A DNA stretch of 40,411 nucleotides from a bacterium. GTDB lineage: Bacteria; Patescibacteriota; Minisyncoccia; 1-14-0-10-42-19. Each line of letters begins with the position of its first letter. Positions within the stretch are counted from its first letter, which is position 1. A model generated the notes under the pieces. It did no database searches. It had not been told where the DNA came from and saw only the letters and a list, made by a program, of their open reading frames with translations. The position numbers and the translations under genes were made by a program. Positions 31,496-40,410 of the stretch are shown here, in pieces. The stretch is taken from NCBI GenBank assembly GCA_030690215.1, contig JAUYHD010000016.1:81681-122091 (forward strand), written 5' to 3'.

Positions 31496-31565
31496 CTGTG
31501 AATGCGTATTAACATAGAATACATAAAAAACCCGAGATTACGTATGTTGCCCAAAAATAAAAAAA

Positions 31566-31606
31566 CCGCCTCCCCATTTCTAGAAAAGGCGGCTCTATTT
31601 TTATTT
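31566..31606 (+). terminator. Terminator after the tRNA-Ser pair
   Basis: CCGCCT (31566-31571) and AGGCGG (31587-31592) pair, with CTAGA in the loop, followed by CTATTTTTATTT; an A-run before the stem makes it possibly bidirectional. Confidence 0.65.
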
Positions 31607-31657
31607 ACGCAACACGGTTGAAATGTTTTGCGCAAAGACACTCCGACAAATCCATAG

Positions 31658-31663
31658 TATACT
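31658..31663 (+). promoter_or_regulatory. Candidate -10 giving a leaderless mRNA
   Basis: TATACT ends 6 nt before ATG 31670, placing the predicted +1 on the start codon. The -35 is weak. Confidence 0.4.
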
Positions 31664-31669
31664 AAAAAC

Positions 31670-31924
31670 ATGGATTATACAGAATTAAAAAAACTCCTCC
31701 AAGACAATCTTACAGTCTCGCAAGAAACATTAAAGATAGTGAAACAGCTCAACCGAGCACGCCTCTGGGGACGGTTTTTCTTTTTTCTCAAGTGGGGCAT
31801 CATTCTTGCCCTTCTCATAGTTGGGTTTATAACGATCCAGCCATACTTGGAATTGTTCACAAACAATATTGAACAGCTTTCAGACACCCTTTCTCAATTA
31901 AAAAATCTTTCCCCGGGCCAATAG
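31670..31924 (+). CDS. Small single-pass membrane protein
   Basis: The 84-residue protein has an N-terminal helical part (MDYTELKKLLQDNLTVSQETLKIVKQLN), one membrane helix (about 36-56) and an amphipathic C-terminal helix. No family is recognised. It stands alone and ends 5 bp from the convergent GT4 gene. The clean topology and a plausible leaderless promoter support it. Confidence 0.6.
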   Translation: MDYTELKKLLQDNLTVSQETLKIVKQLNRARLWGRFFFFLKWGIILALLIVGFITIQPYLELFTNNIEQLSDTLSQLKNLSPGQ

Positions 31925-31929
31925 CCTGC

Positions 31930-33090
31930 TCACTGCTGTAGTATTCTGGCGCGCATATGCGTGATTATTTTTTTTGCGCGCGCGTCCCATGTATATTTTT
32001 GCACTTCCTCTTGCGCGCGTCTTCCCTTGTCTTGCCCCCCGTCAATCGCTTTTTGGATTGCGTCTGCGAAAGATTCGGGATTGTCTGCCTTTGCGAAAAA
32101 CGCCATCTTTTCATCAATGATTTCTTCTATGGATGGAAGGCGCGACGCAACAATGGGCGTGCCTGACGCCATGTACTCAAACAATTTCATGGGAGATGTC
32201 CAGTATCGCGAAATGTCCTCGCGCCCCGTATTCGGCAATACCAACACATCGGCCGCACGAAACCAGAAAGGCATGTTCTCGTGCTGTTCAAATTCAATAA
32301 AACGGACGTTCGCGTTTGCGGATTCTTTTACCTCACGTTTTGTACGCAACACATCTTTTTTCGTTCCTCCAATGATATAAAAATCAATATCCGGCAATAG
32401 CCGAGACGCCCGGATAAATGTATCCGCGCCTTTCCATGAAAAAAGCTGGCCCGCATAAACCGCTATTTTTTTGCGTCCGGAAATCATCACGCGCTCTCTT
32501 GCCTCTTCTTTGCTCATCGGTATCATAAATTGGGCAACATCCGTTCCGTTCGGCCAATAGACAATCTTGTCTTCTTGAACCCCAAAATGTTTTTTCAAAA
32601 AGGGAATCTTTGCCTTTGTCTGAACGGAAAACCCGCGCGCTTTTTTCATGACCGTGCCCGCATACACGCTCTCCGACGGAAAATCATGAATATCATAAAA
32701 TATATTTTTTGAAATAAAACTTAAAAAATAAAGCGGGACTGCGTCGTGAGAAAAGTAAATAATATTTTTTTCTTTTCTATATTTTTTCCAACAATACAAG
32801 GCGGCAAACACAGAAAACGAAATAAACCGCAATGGATATGTTGCATATTCAAAAAACGGCTGAAATGAAAAATCAACCGCAGACACATAGGTAATCGTAA
32901 ATTTCTTTTTTATATTGTAATGCGCAAAAATATCCTGTGGCGCACGAGCCCAAAGACGAGGAACAACCAACTCCAGCTCTGCCCCTGCTCGTACGAACGC
33001 TTCACATAATTTTACTGTCGCGCGACCATGCGCTTTTTCTGTCGGCAGACGCGCATGCGTCACATACACGATTTTTATATTCTTTTCCAT
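31930..33090 (-). CDS. Glycosyltransferase family 4
   Basis: The 386-residue GT-B enzyme opens KIVYVTHARLPTEKAHGRATVKLCEAF and has a C-terminal half with KKIAVYAGQLFSWKGADTFIRA and SPMKLFEYMASGTPIVAS, the usual donor-site Glu in LFEYM. It acts at the cytosolic side of the membrane on a surface glycan. Donor and acceptor are not deducible. Two bases separate it from gmhA upstream, and all five sugar genes run in one direction, so one operon is likely. Confidence 0.9.
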   Translation of the reverse strand: MEKNIKIVYVTHARLPTEKAHGRATVKLCEAFVRAGAELELVVPRLWARAPQDIFAHYNIKKKFTITYVSAVDFSFQPFFEYATYPLRFISFSVFAALYCWKKYRKEKNIIYFSHDAVPLYFLSFISKNIFYDIHDFPSESVYAGTVMKKARGFSVQTKAKIPFLKKHFGVQEDKIVYWPNGTDVAQFMIPMSKEEARERVMISGRKKIAVYAGQLFSWKGADTFIRASRLLPDIDFYIIGGTKKDVLRTKREVKESANANVRFIEFEQHENMPFWFRAADVLVLPNTGREDISRYWTSPMKLFEYMASGTPIVASRLPSIEEIIDEKMAFFAKADNPESFADAIQKAIDGGQDKGRRAQEEVQKYTWDARAKKIITHMRARILQQ

Positions 33091-33092
33091 GA

Positions 33093-33656
33093 TTATCCAG
33101 AAAGCGCATCTTCAATTGCTCCGGACAGCATATGAACAATAAAAAGATGCACCTCTTGAATACGCGCGGTATCTTTTGAAGGAATACGCACAGAAACATC
33201 AACGAGTGAAGCGAGCGCCCCTCCTTCACCCAAGAGACCGACTGTGTGCAGGCCCATTTCTTTTGCTTTACGCGTTGCCGCAATAACATTTTTTGAATTG
33301 CCGCTTGTGCTTATCCCTACAAGCACATCACCCTTTTTCCCTAATGCTTCAAGTTCGCGCGCAAACGCATCTTCATAGCTATGGTCATTTGACCACGCGG
33401 TAAGTATTGCTGTTGTCATCCCAAGAGCGACGGCAGGAATGGGGGTTCGTTCCTTTTTAAAGCGCCCCACAAGTTCTCCGGCAAAATGCCCCGCCTGTTC
33501 CGCGCTTCCCCCATTTCCGCAGATAAACACGGTCCCTCCTTTTGTGAGCGATTCTATGAGTACCGCATACGCGCGCATCATATCATCAACAAAAACTCCT
33601 TTTTCCAAAAGGCCCGCTGTTTCTTGTATTGCCTGTTCTATTATTTTTTTATCCAT
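33093..33656 (-). CDS. gmhA: Sedoheptulose-7-phosphate isomerase (GmhA-like SIS protein)
   Basis: GmhA converts sedoheptulose 7-phosphate to D-glycero-D-manno-heptose 7-phosphate, the first step of ADP- or GDP-heptose synthesis. The 187-residue SIS-domain protein shows FICGNGGSAEQAGHFAGELVGRF, ILTAWSNDHSYEDAFARELEALGKKGDVLVGISTSGNSKNV and a C-terminal QEVHLFIVHMLSGAIED helix with the conserved Gln/Glu/His. Length is normal. No hldE/hddA kinase is next to it, so the heptose route would need genes elsewhere. It sits between two GT4 genes. Confidence 0.9.
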   Translation of the reverse strand: MDKKIIEQAIQETAGLLEKGVFVDDMMRAYAVLIESLTKGGTVFICGNGGSAEQAGHFAGELVGRFKKERTPIPAVALGMTTAILTAWSNDHSYEDAFARELEALGKKGDVLVGISTSGNSKNVIAATRKAKEMGLHTVGLLGEGGALASLVDVSVRIPSKDTARIQEVHLFIVHMLSGAIEDALSG

Positions 33657-33674
33657 CGCACTATGTATTCAATA

Positions 33675-34790
33675 TCATGAATGAAATAATTCTTCAAACT
33701 TATGCACGACAAGAGAAATATCATACTGCCTCACCCATCCGCGAAATAAGTGTTGTATCTCTATGTGTTCTTCCGGGGTGCGCGACAACAAATTACCTGC
33801 TTTCACTATAAAATCTCCAGGATTATCCGGCGAGACAACATATTGCCGAAATGGCGGCGGTACAATATCCAGAACACCGCCGACATCAGTTGCTACAAAC
33901 GGAACACCATACGCCATCGCCTCTAAAAGCACATGAGGAAATCCTTCTTCAAGCGAAGGCATAACAAAAAGATCCGCAATCGCATAATACAAAGGCAATT
34001 CCCCGTGAGGAACGCCCCCCACCATCCGGACCGACTGCGCGACATCCAGCTCCACCAAACTTGACTCAAGCGTTTCCCGGTCAGGGCCGTCTCCTACGAT
34101 AACCGTTATTGCGTTTCTTTGAGCCAGCGAAGAAATAATCTGCGGCAGGAGCTTTGTCCCCTTGCGTTCGGACAGGCGATGCACAAACAGCACTATTTTT
34201 TCTCCGAAGGGAATGGCCAGTTTCTTGCGCAACGTATTTTTTTCTTCTTCAGAAAACGAAACGGCAAATTCCGCAACAGAAATCCAATTCGGCAAAATTT
34301 TTATTTTTTTTCTCGGAATGTTGTACACGCTCGCGTATACATCAGCCATACGGGGGGTGCCGGTGACAAGAACATGCACCATATCAAGCACTGTTTTCAA
34401 AGAACCATCTTCTCCAAAAAGCCACGGCATCCCGCAATTCCAATAATACGACGTCCCGGAGAAAAACCGCGTTACAAGCCCCGCGTTAAACGCGGAAACA
34501 TACGAGTAATGCACATAAAAAGAACTATACCCGCGAACACGCGCAGCAAAAAGAATGAAAAAATTTTCAATCACGCGCAACGGGAAAAAACGAAAGCGCT
34601 GCACATATACTCCTTTCGCGTTTGGGATTGAAGCGACCCCGTCTCGCGCGCGTTCTATGACCACATATATATCCATGCGCTCCCCCGCGCGCACCAATAA
34701 ATCATATATATATCCAAAATGCGTGTCGGTACGCGAATCATATACCGGCAACACATAACATATTTTTGTTTTTTTATTTACTCGAGACAT
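33675..34790 (-). CDS. Glycosyltransferase family 4
   Basis: The 371-residue GT-B protein begins MSRVNKKTKICYVLPVYDSRTDTHFGY and carries GEKIVLFVHRLSERKGTKLLPQII, VGDGPDRETLE and MPSLEEGFPHVLLEAMAYGVPFVATDVGGV in its C-terminal half, all typical of GT4. It overlaps the 3' end of the broken GT4 gene by 13 bp, so it was translated in coupling with it. Substrates unknown. Confidence 0.9.
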   Translation of the reverse strand: MSRVNKKTKICYVLPVYDSRTDTHFGYIYDLLVRAGERMDIYVVIERARDGVASIPNAKGVYVQRFRFFPLRVIENFFILFAARVRGYSSFYVHYSYVSAFNAGLVTRFFSGTSYYWNCGMPWLFGEDGSLKTVLDMVHVLVTGTPRMADVYASVYNIPRKKIKILPNWISVAEFAVSFSEEEKNTLRKKLAIPFGEKIVLFVHRLSERKGTKLLPQIISSLAQRNAITVIVGDGPDRETLESSLVELDVAQSVRMVGGVPHGELPLYYAIADLFVMPSLEEGFPHVLLEAMAYGVPFVATDVGGVLDIVPPPFRQYVVSPDNPGDFIVKAGNLLSRTPEEHIEIQHLFRGWVRQYDISLVVHKFEELFHS

Positions 34791-35988
34791 TGTTCTAGTG
34801 ATTTTTTATACATCTGAAGATACTCTTGTTTGCTTGCATATAGGTGTCTTGCGACATCTCTTTGCGCGCGCTCCCCCATGCCAATTCCCTTTTTTCTGTT
34901 TTTATATAAATCCAAAATCGCTTTTTTCAACGCCTCCGTATCGCCCACAGGAATAATGATACCATTTTCCCCATTGCAAATAACATCGCCGGCCACACCC
35001 ACATCGGTCATAATGACGGGACATCCCGCTATCGTTGCCTCAATAATGGCGCGTCCGTATCCTTCGTACGCAGAAAAAAGCAGGAACGCATCTGCGGTTT
35101 TATAATATGAAGCGATATCCCCCGTCCATTCTTCTACGATAACATTGTTCTGCAATTTTTGGTTCTTAATTATTGATTCTATATTTATTTTTTCCGGACC
35201 ATTCCCCGTGATGATAAGCAGTATCGTCGGGCACTCCTTCTTCAGCTCTCCTACAGCCCGTATCGCCGTAGGAATGTTTTTTTCTTTTGTAAAACGAGAC
35301 ATCATTAACAAAATAAAATCATGCCCGGGATATTTTTTGTGCATGTCGATTGTAACGGGCGCGTTTTTTATTTTTTCAACATCCACAAAAATCGGGAGAA
35401 CAAAAATCTTTAATTCTTGCTTGCCCGCCAAAGCCTTGCTCGCCCAGCGTAGCCTTGGCGAAGCGGGGTCGACGGCGGGATTCTTGATTCTAATGACTCT
35501 TTGATTCGCTTTGAAACGACGCGAATTCCGTCTGCGCGGGGAATAAGAAATGTTGCGATACGCACGCGGATACGATTCAACACGGATTCACGCCCGAAAT
35601 ACGGGCTAAAAAAATCAGTATGGATTTGGAGTTGTAGCGAAATATGGGAGGCCCGTTTTAAAAACCAGCCCGCAAGGCCGGCTTCAAAAGGATCTTGAGT
35701 AGAGATGCAATCGTGTCCTTGCCGAAAATGCATCGTACGAAATATCCGTTTCCCTATATGGACCGCGTCAACAATATAAAAAAATTTATTTCTTGAATAT
35801 GTCGGATATATCCATACATTGTCTCCGACTTTCGTATTCTTAAACCGTACACCATGCTTCTGATATCTCGTTGTAAACACGATGATATGAAGTTCATCAA
35901 AAAGCGTCCCGTATTCAATAATTCGGTTTTGAACATCCGATCCTTCTTCAAATAATTTTCTGTCCGAACCGATGGTGAGAATTTTCAT
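34778..35988 (-). pseudogene. Glycosyltransferase family 4 gene frameshifted by a 56-bp palindromic insert
   Basis: The N-terminal part (from ATG 35988: MKILTIGSDRKLFEEGSDVQNR ... RADGIRVVSKRIKESLES) and the C-terminal part (KIFVLPIFVDVEK ... VEEWTGDIASYYKTADAFLLFSAYEGYGRAIIEATIAGCPVIMTDVGVAGDVI) are in different frames. At 35424-35479 a 56-bp GC-rich segment with ends CCCGCC/GGCGGG lies between them. Taking exactly these 56 bp out joins the frames to give ESRIKQELKIFVLPIFVD, the normal linker of a GT4. Two residual frames remain: 35410-35988 (192 residues) and 34778-35431 (TTG start); the enzyme would be inactive unless the halves assemble. Confidence 0.85.
35424..35479. mobile_element. GC-rich palindromic element (56 bp) inside the GT4 gene
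   Basis: Outer ends CCCGCC and GGCGGG; inside, GCCAAAGCC and GGCTACG/CTTCGCC give imperfect pairing. It is more GC-rich than its surroundings. Relatives in kind, not in sequence identity, are at 7982-8031, 15315-15380 and 31306-31347. Confidence 0.75.
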
Positions 35989-37112
35989 ATTTTTTGATAA
36001 AGATCTGTAAATTCACGCGCCATGTTTTCCCATGAATGCGTATAACGAAACGCCTCCGCGCGTTTCGCGTACTCCTTATAATTTGTATCGTCTGCCAAAA
36101 AAAGTATTTTTTCTGTAAGGTCGCGCTCATCATTCGGATGTATAAAAAGTCCCGTATCGGAAAGCCGCTCGCGCACCCCCGATTCGCGCGTCATAATAAA
36201 TGGCTTATTCATCTGGAGCGCGTCAATAATAAAATTAGGATGCACGTCAGAAAGCGATGGCAGAATAACCGCATAACACTCCCGTATTTTTTCCTTGAGA
36301 TCCTCATACCGCATGCCGGTGATCATTTCAAGCGAAATGTCGTTTCTTTTTTTGCGAGCATCCGCAAATGCGCGTTTGAGCATATCGGTATTTTTAAGAT
36401 ACATCATGCGCCCTGCCCATAAAAAATTTTTCTTTACCGGTTCCCTCCCCTCTATTTTTTCTCCATAAAAGTTTTCAATAACAAAAAGTTTTTTGGGGTC
36501 AAGAGTATATGAATCTCGAAACATATTTTTTTGCCATTCGGAATTAAATGCCAAAACAGACGCATGCCGTAACGTAAATCGCGAAACGCGAAAAATAATT
36601 CTTTCTTTTATGTTCAAATGGGGCATACTGCGGTTAAATTCTTTAAGCGTAACCGCTTTTTTTGCGCGTTCCACATATGATTCCCATAAAAAATCGCCTC
36701 CAATACGAATTGCTATTCGTTTTCCGTATATTACTGCGGCAAGCACCGCGGGGAACCCAACACTGAACGTGTCCATCGCAATAATATAGTCGCACGTTCG
36801 CACATACGGAAGGATGCGCATACAATAAAAAAAGTGCCTGATACCGGGGGGCAAATTTCTTTCCCGCCTAAAAGAAACCGCGTGTACCGTATGGCCTTGT
36901 TTTCGCAATTCATCATGGAGGTGTTTGGCGTATTGCGCAGGTCCTCCGATATCGGGCGGAAATAATCCTGTTGCGATGAGAATCCTTGTCCCGTTAGAAG
37001 TTTTTTTTGTATTCTCTGCTTCAGCCGAAAAAATCCGTGCGGCGGATTCTTCCTTAGAAATTAAAGTTTTTGAGGGTTTCCCTGAACTTGTAATGGGACT
37101 CATAATCTTCAT
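35985..37112 (-). CDS. Glycosyltransferase family 4
   Basis: The 375-residue protein has an extra 40-residue charged N-terminus and then the GT4 opening RILIATGLFPPDIGGPAQYAKHLHDELRKQGH. The C-terminal half has FLWAGRMMYLKNTDMLKRAF, ITGMRYEDLKEKIRECYAVILPSLSDVHPNFIIDALQMNKPFIMT; the usual EGFPxxxLEA is altered to DVHPNFIIDA. It is the first gene of the sugar operon and its stop overlaps the ATG of the broken gene by 4 bp. Substrates unknown. Confidence 0.88.
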   Translation of the reverse strand: MKIMSPITSSGKPSKTLISKEESAARIFSAEAENTKKTSNGTRILIATGLFPPDIGGPAQYAKHLHDELRKQGHTVHAVSFRRERNLPPGIRHFFYCMRILPYVRTCDYIIAMDTFSVGFPAVLAAVIYGKRIAIRIGGDFLWESYVERAKKAVTLKEFNRSMPHLNIKERIIFRVSRFTLRHASVLAFNSEWQKNMFRDSYTLDPKKLFVIENFYGEKIEGREPVKKNFLWAGRMMYLKNTDMLKRAFADARKKRNDISLEMITGMRYEDLKEKIRECYAVILPSLSDVHPNFIIDALQMNKPFIMTRESGVRERLSDTGLFIHPNDERDLTEKILFLADDTNYKEYAKRAEAFRYTHSWENMAREFTDLYQKI

Positions 37113-37138
37113 TACTATACAACGAAAAACACAAAAAG

Positions 37139-37168
37139 AAAAGACGGGGTATATCCCGTCTTTTTCGT
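37139..37168 (-). terminator. Terminator of the AAA+ gene
   Basis: AAAAGACGGG (37139-37148) and CCCGTCTTTT (37155-37164) pair around GTATAT, with T-runs on both strands. It separates the AAA+ gene from the sugar operon. Confidence 0.85.
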
Positions 37169-37172
37169 AGCA

Positions 37173-38807
37173 TCAAAGAAAACCGATAGTTTTATGAGAA
37201 TCGGAAAATTTTTCTTTGTTGTATTCCCTTATTTCAAACAGCAAATCTTCGGTGGTAACCGGAAACGTTTGTTTTTTCATCTCCAGCGCTTCCTTAATCT
37301 TCTTGCGCACTGCTCGAGAAATAACATCCTCTATTCCGGCACCGCTCATATGGTCGCGGACTTCAGATAGCACCGCGTCCCAATCTATGGCGTCAAAGAT
37401 AGTTTCTTTTGCCTTGCTTCGTTTTTCAATTTTTTTGACATGGATATTAAAAACATCCCGCTTCCCTTCTCTGCTTAAATGATCCACCGAAATTTCTTTA
37501 TCAAATCTGCCAGAGCGAAGAATAGCAGGATCAACGTCTTGGCGCCTGTTTGTGGCACCAATGACGATAACTCCTTTATGCGACTGAAGCCCATTCATCT
37601 GCTCAAGCATAGTTGCAACCACCTGCTTGCTTGATTCGTGGCTATCATCACGCCGTGCCGCGATAGCATCTATCTCGTCAAAAAACAGGATACAGGGCGC
37701 GTTTTCTTTTGCTATCTCAAAGGTCCGACGCATATTTCTTGCGGGTTCCCCGACCCATTTTATAAATATATCAGAGAGCTGGACACGGAAAAACGGATAG
37801 CGCACTTCATTGGCGAGCGCTTTGATAAGATGCGTCTTTCCGTTGCCGGGAGGACCGTAAAATAATATCCCAGCAACTCCGCGAATCCCGTATTCTTCAA
37901 AAATACCCGGGTTCTTGAGAGCATAGAGCACATCGCGTAATTCCTGCTTTGCTTTTTCCTGCCCCCCGACATCGTCAAACGAAACATCAAAGTGTTCGGT
38001 GACTTCTATAACCTTGCGAAAATCTTCTTTGATGTCTTGTTCTGATTTTTCTTGCGTTCCCTCTTTTTTTGGTTCAGGGGTCTTTTTTGCAAGAGAAGAT
38101 CCTTTTTTAGGGTCAATCTTCGGGGCCTCAACAGGACAGCTCAATTCAAACGTTTTCTCGGGAAGACCCACCCCTTTAATATGGTAGAGCGCTTCAATAA
38201 TTTCTTGAGTAAGAAGTATCAAACGGTTAACTTTGCCGTAGAACGCGTCGAATTCGCTTGGGTATACCTCGTCACACTTTACTCCGGACGCAGACGCTTC
38301 ACCGCAGGAAAATACAACTCCGTCAGATTCAAATTTCTTTTCCGGAGGACGGGTCGTAAATGAAAAAAGTCGTTCAAGTTGTTCACCGTCGTTTTTTAAA
38401 ATATGTCCGACCAGTTTGTTGGAATGTCCGTCCCACTCTTGCGTGCCGGATTCTACTGCAAATTGGGAGTGCGCGCGGAGATAGGCAATGACAAGCGCGA
38501 GCATGCGTTCCCCCTCTTCCCGGTTTTTTATGTCAGAGACAATGTCAGACAAGCAGAAATAAAACCCGCAATAAATATACATTCCTATCATAAGATGCTC
38601 TACCGGGTCTCTGCCCAAGGAATCTCCGTAAAAGAAAAAATCCCCCATAAGAAAAAGCCCTTCTCCTCCGGAAACTTTTGTCGCAAGCGCAAGATCAAAA
38701 AACTTGCGCACCTCTTCTTTTGATATCTGGAGCGAAAATTTTTTTGTTGAGACACGCGTATATACCTCCTTTCTGGGTATTCTGGGTGTAAAAGAGCTGC
38801 TTTGCAC
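37173..38807 (-). CDS. AAA+ ATPase (FtsH/Cdc48-like module) with an unknown N-terminal domain
   Basis: The C-terminal half (about residues 270-530) is a classic AAA module: DVGGQEKAKQEL, Walker A GPPGNGKT (318-325), pore-like FIKWVGEP, Walker B ILFFDEID (373-380), sensor 1 GATNR and arginine-finger region LRSGRFDKEI. No protease or second AAA domain follows. Residues 1-230 form an unknown, Cys-containing domain, then a Lys/Pro-rich linker. The likely job is ATP-driven remodelling of a protein substrate. The start is uncertain: the only in-frame start before residue 54 is GTG 38807, while a strong AAAGGAGG lies downstream, upstream of an out-of-frame GTG (38755). Confidence 0.82.
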   Translation of the reverse strand: MQSSSFTPRIPRKEVYTRVSTKKFSLQISKEEVRKFFDLALATKVSGGEGLFLMGDFFFYGDSLGRDPVEHLMIGMYIYCGFYFCLSDIVSDIKNREEGERMLALVIAYLRAHSQFAVESGTQEWDGHSNKLVGHILKNDGEQLERLFSFTTRPPEKKFESDGVVFSCGEASASGVKCDEVYPSEFDAFYGKVNRLILLTQEIIEALYHIKGVGLPEKTFELSCPVEAPKIDPKKGSSLAKKTPEPKKEGTQEKSEQDIKEDFRKVIEVTEHFDVSFDDVGGQEKAKQELRDVLYALKNPGIFEEYGIRGVAGILFYGPPGNGKTHLIKALANEVRYPFFRVQLSDIFIKWVGEPARNMRRTFEIAKENAPCILFFDEIDAIAARRDDSHESSKQVVATMLEQMNGLQSHKGVIVIGATNRRQDVDPAILRSGRFDKEISVDHLSREGKRDVFNIHVKKIEKRSKAKETIFDAIDWDAVLSEVRDHMSGAGIEDVISRAVRKKIKEALEMKKQTFPVTTEDLLFEIREYNKEKFSDSHKTIGFL

Positions 38808-38819
38808 CCATCCTATTCT

Positions 38820-40289
38820 CTAGGAAGAATAGCGTTTTTGCAAGAAAACCGCAAAAGCGGACGCAAGCGCAAAAATAAAAATGACCGCAAACCAAAACCA
38901 CTGATGTTGATACAAGGACTTCCCGCTAGGGACTACTGATGCTATTTGGCGATCTGTATGATCCGTTTCTTTATATATTTCCTCGACTGCGTCATTTTTT
39001 ATATCATTATTTTCTTGCACTCCGGCAACAGTACCGTAATTCTTAACTCCCGATTCATAATTCAATACCGTGCTCGGCGCTACACGAGCAACAAACCGCT
39101 CCGAACCGGGGCTTGCAATACCGAGACGCGCGCTTTGGTTTATGTTATGGAAACTTTCGTCGTCTTTCGTAACCCCGCCGTATTGCATCATATCAACAAC
39201 ACGCCCATCGGGATAATACATCAAAGATTCTCCGAACGAATAAAATTCAATATGAGAGATGGCATATGGGATGACAAGATGTAAATACGGCAATATATGG
39301 GTTGCCTGCGGGAAATAATAAGCAAGATTGCCGTTCCCGATGCCCCAATACGATATATCCAATTCATAAGCGGAATCATTACGCAATTCTATAAATCCTT
39401 CCGTACCCGGCTTTACTTCCGTAATAGAAAGGGGTAGCGGGGTTACTGTTGCAGTGATCATATCAGATGCGTTATATACGCCTGACGAAACATCAAAGAC
39501 AACACGATATTCGCCCGGGTACAAAAACGTATGGCGCACATTCTTCCCGCGAGCGCTTCCTCCATCGCCAAACGTCCACAAAAAATCACCTTTCTCAAGC
39601 GGATCGCCATCCAAATCATATCCCTTTCCTTCAAATAATTTTTCAACACCAACAATCGCTACGGCATCGTCTCCCGCGTCCGCACGAAATTGTTTTTTCT
39701 CAATAAACCCCGCCTGTACTACTTTTTCTTCTTGTTGCTGTGTTTCTTCTTCCGGTTCATCTTCGTTGTCTGTAGTATCATCTTCTTCAGATTGTTCTGT
39801 CTCCGCGTTTTCTGCCTTTGGGGTCGCCGGTGCGGTTATCCATCCGCTTCCGGATTTTTGCATTGTCTCTTTTGAGGTGTTGTTCCCAAATATTTCTTCT
39901 GAACCGTTTATTTTCCAATTATCAGACCCGTCTACTCTATCTATTTCATTGCCGTCTAAGTCTTTGAGGATTAGTATTTCTCCGCTATTACTCAATGACC
40001 AGCCGGAACCGTCATTGCCATATATAAAATCGGCGGTAATCCCAGAAACGGTAGAGTCATCAGTCCGTTCAAGTACATAGTACCCGCCCGCAGAGATACT
40101 CCCCATAAGCATAATTGTCATTTCTCCATCTTTAGCGCTCAAGGTCCATCCCTCAAGATTCATTGCCGTATCCGAAAATAGCTCCAGCCATTCGTTTTTC
40201 GCTGCGCTACTCGCGGTTTCTCCTTCATAGGAATACGCCCCCATCCATGCCACCTCATTAATCACAACTGATGTTTTAGGCAGGCACAT
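38820..40289 (-). pseudogene. Surface protein with two lamin-tail domains and a PKD domain, 5' end lost
   Basis: The 489-residue frame starts almost directly with a lamin-tail domain (VVINEVAWMGAYSYEGE ... SDNWKINGS), then a Glu/Gln-rich linker (about 160-195), a PKD domain (ADAGDDAVAIVG ... WTFGDGGSARGKNVRHTFLYPGEYRVVFDV), a second lamin-tail domain (LSITEVKPGTEGFIELRNDSAYELDISYWG) and a C-terminal membrane helix with a basic tail. Such proteins are exported, yet no signal peptide is present. The first codons overlap the 3' end of a transposase gene, so the original start has been replaced by an inserted element. Confidence 0.75.
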
Positions 40290-40410
40290 TTGGCGGATTG
40301 ATTAGTTGATAATTCGCGAGAAATTCATTTGGAGTTTTCCCATTCAATCCGCAATGTTCAAGGTCATTGTAGTACATATTCCATAATCTAAGATAGTATC
40401 GTAAATCCTC
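40276..40410 (-). CDS. C-terminal end of an integrase-core transposase (partial)
   Basis: The minus strand has an open frame entering from the right edge: DLRYYLRLWNMYYNDLEHC, then GLNGKTPNEFLANYQLINPP and a stop (TAA, 40278-40276). The pattern 'YN...H..L...TP.EFL' is the conserved end of DDE transposases with an rve core (IS3/IS481-like); the exact family cannot be fixed from 44 residues. Its end overlaps the beginning of the lamin-tail gene. Confidence 0.75.
   Translation of the reverse strand, partial: EDLRYYLRLWNMYYNDLEHCGLNGKTPNEFLANYQLINPPNVPA

Noticed and set aside
31279-31671. Open frame of 130 codons on the minus strand across both tRNA-Ser copies
   Set aside because: It is antisense to two tRNA genes and its residues (GGCRIRTCEPLVG) are a usual tRNA-Ser shadow translation.
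35413-35486. CAAGAAT on both sides of the palindromic insert as a 7-bp target duplication
   Set aside because: Removing the insert with one CAAGAAT (67 bp) does not restore the reading frame, whereas removing exactly 56 bp does.
38695-38901. 68-codon minus-strand frame using the ATG near 38811
   Set aside because: It overlaps both neighbouring genes out of frame and has no family features.
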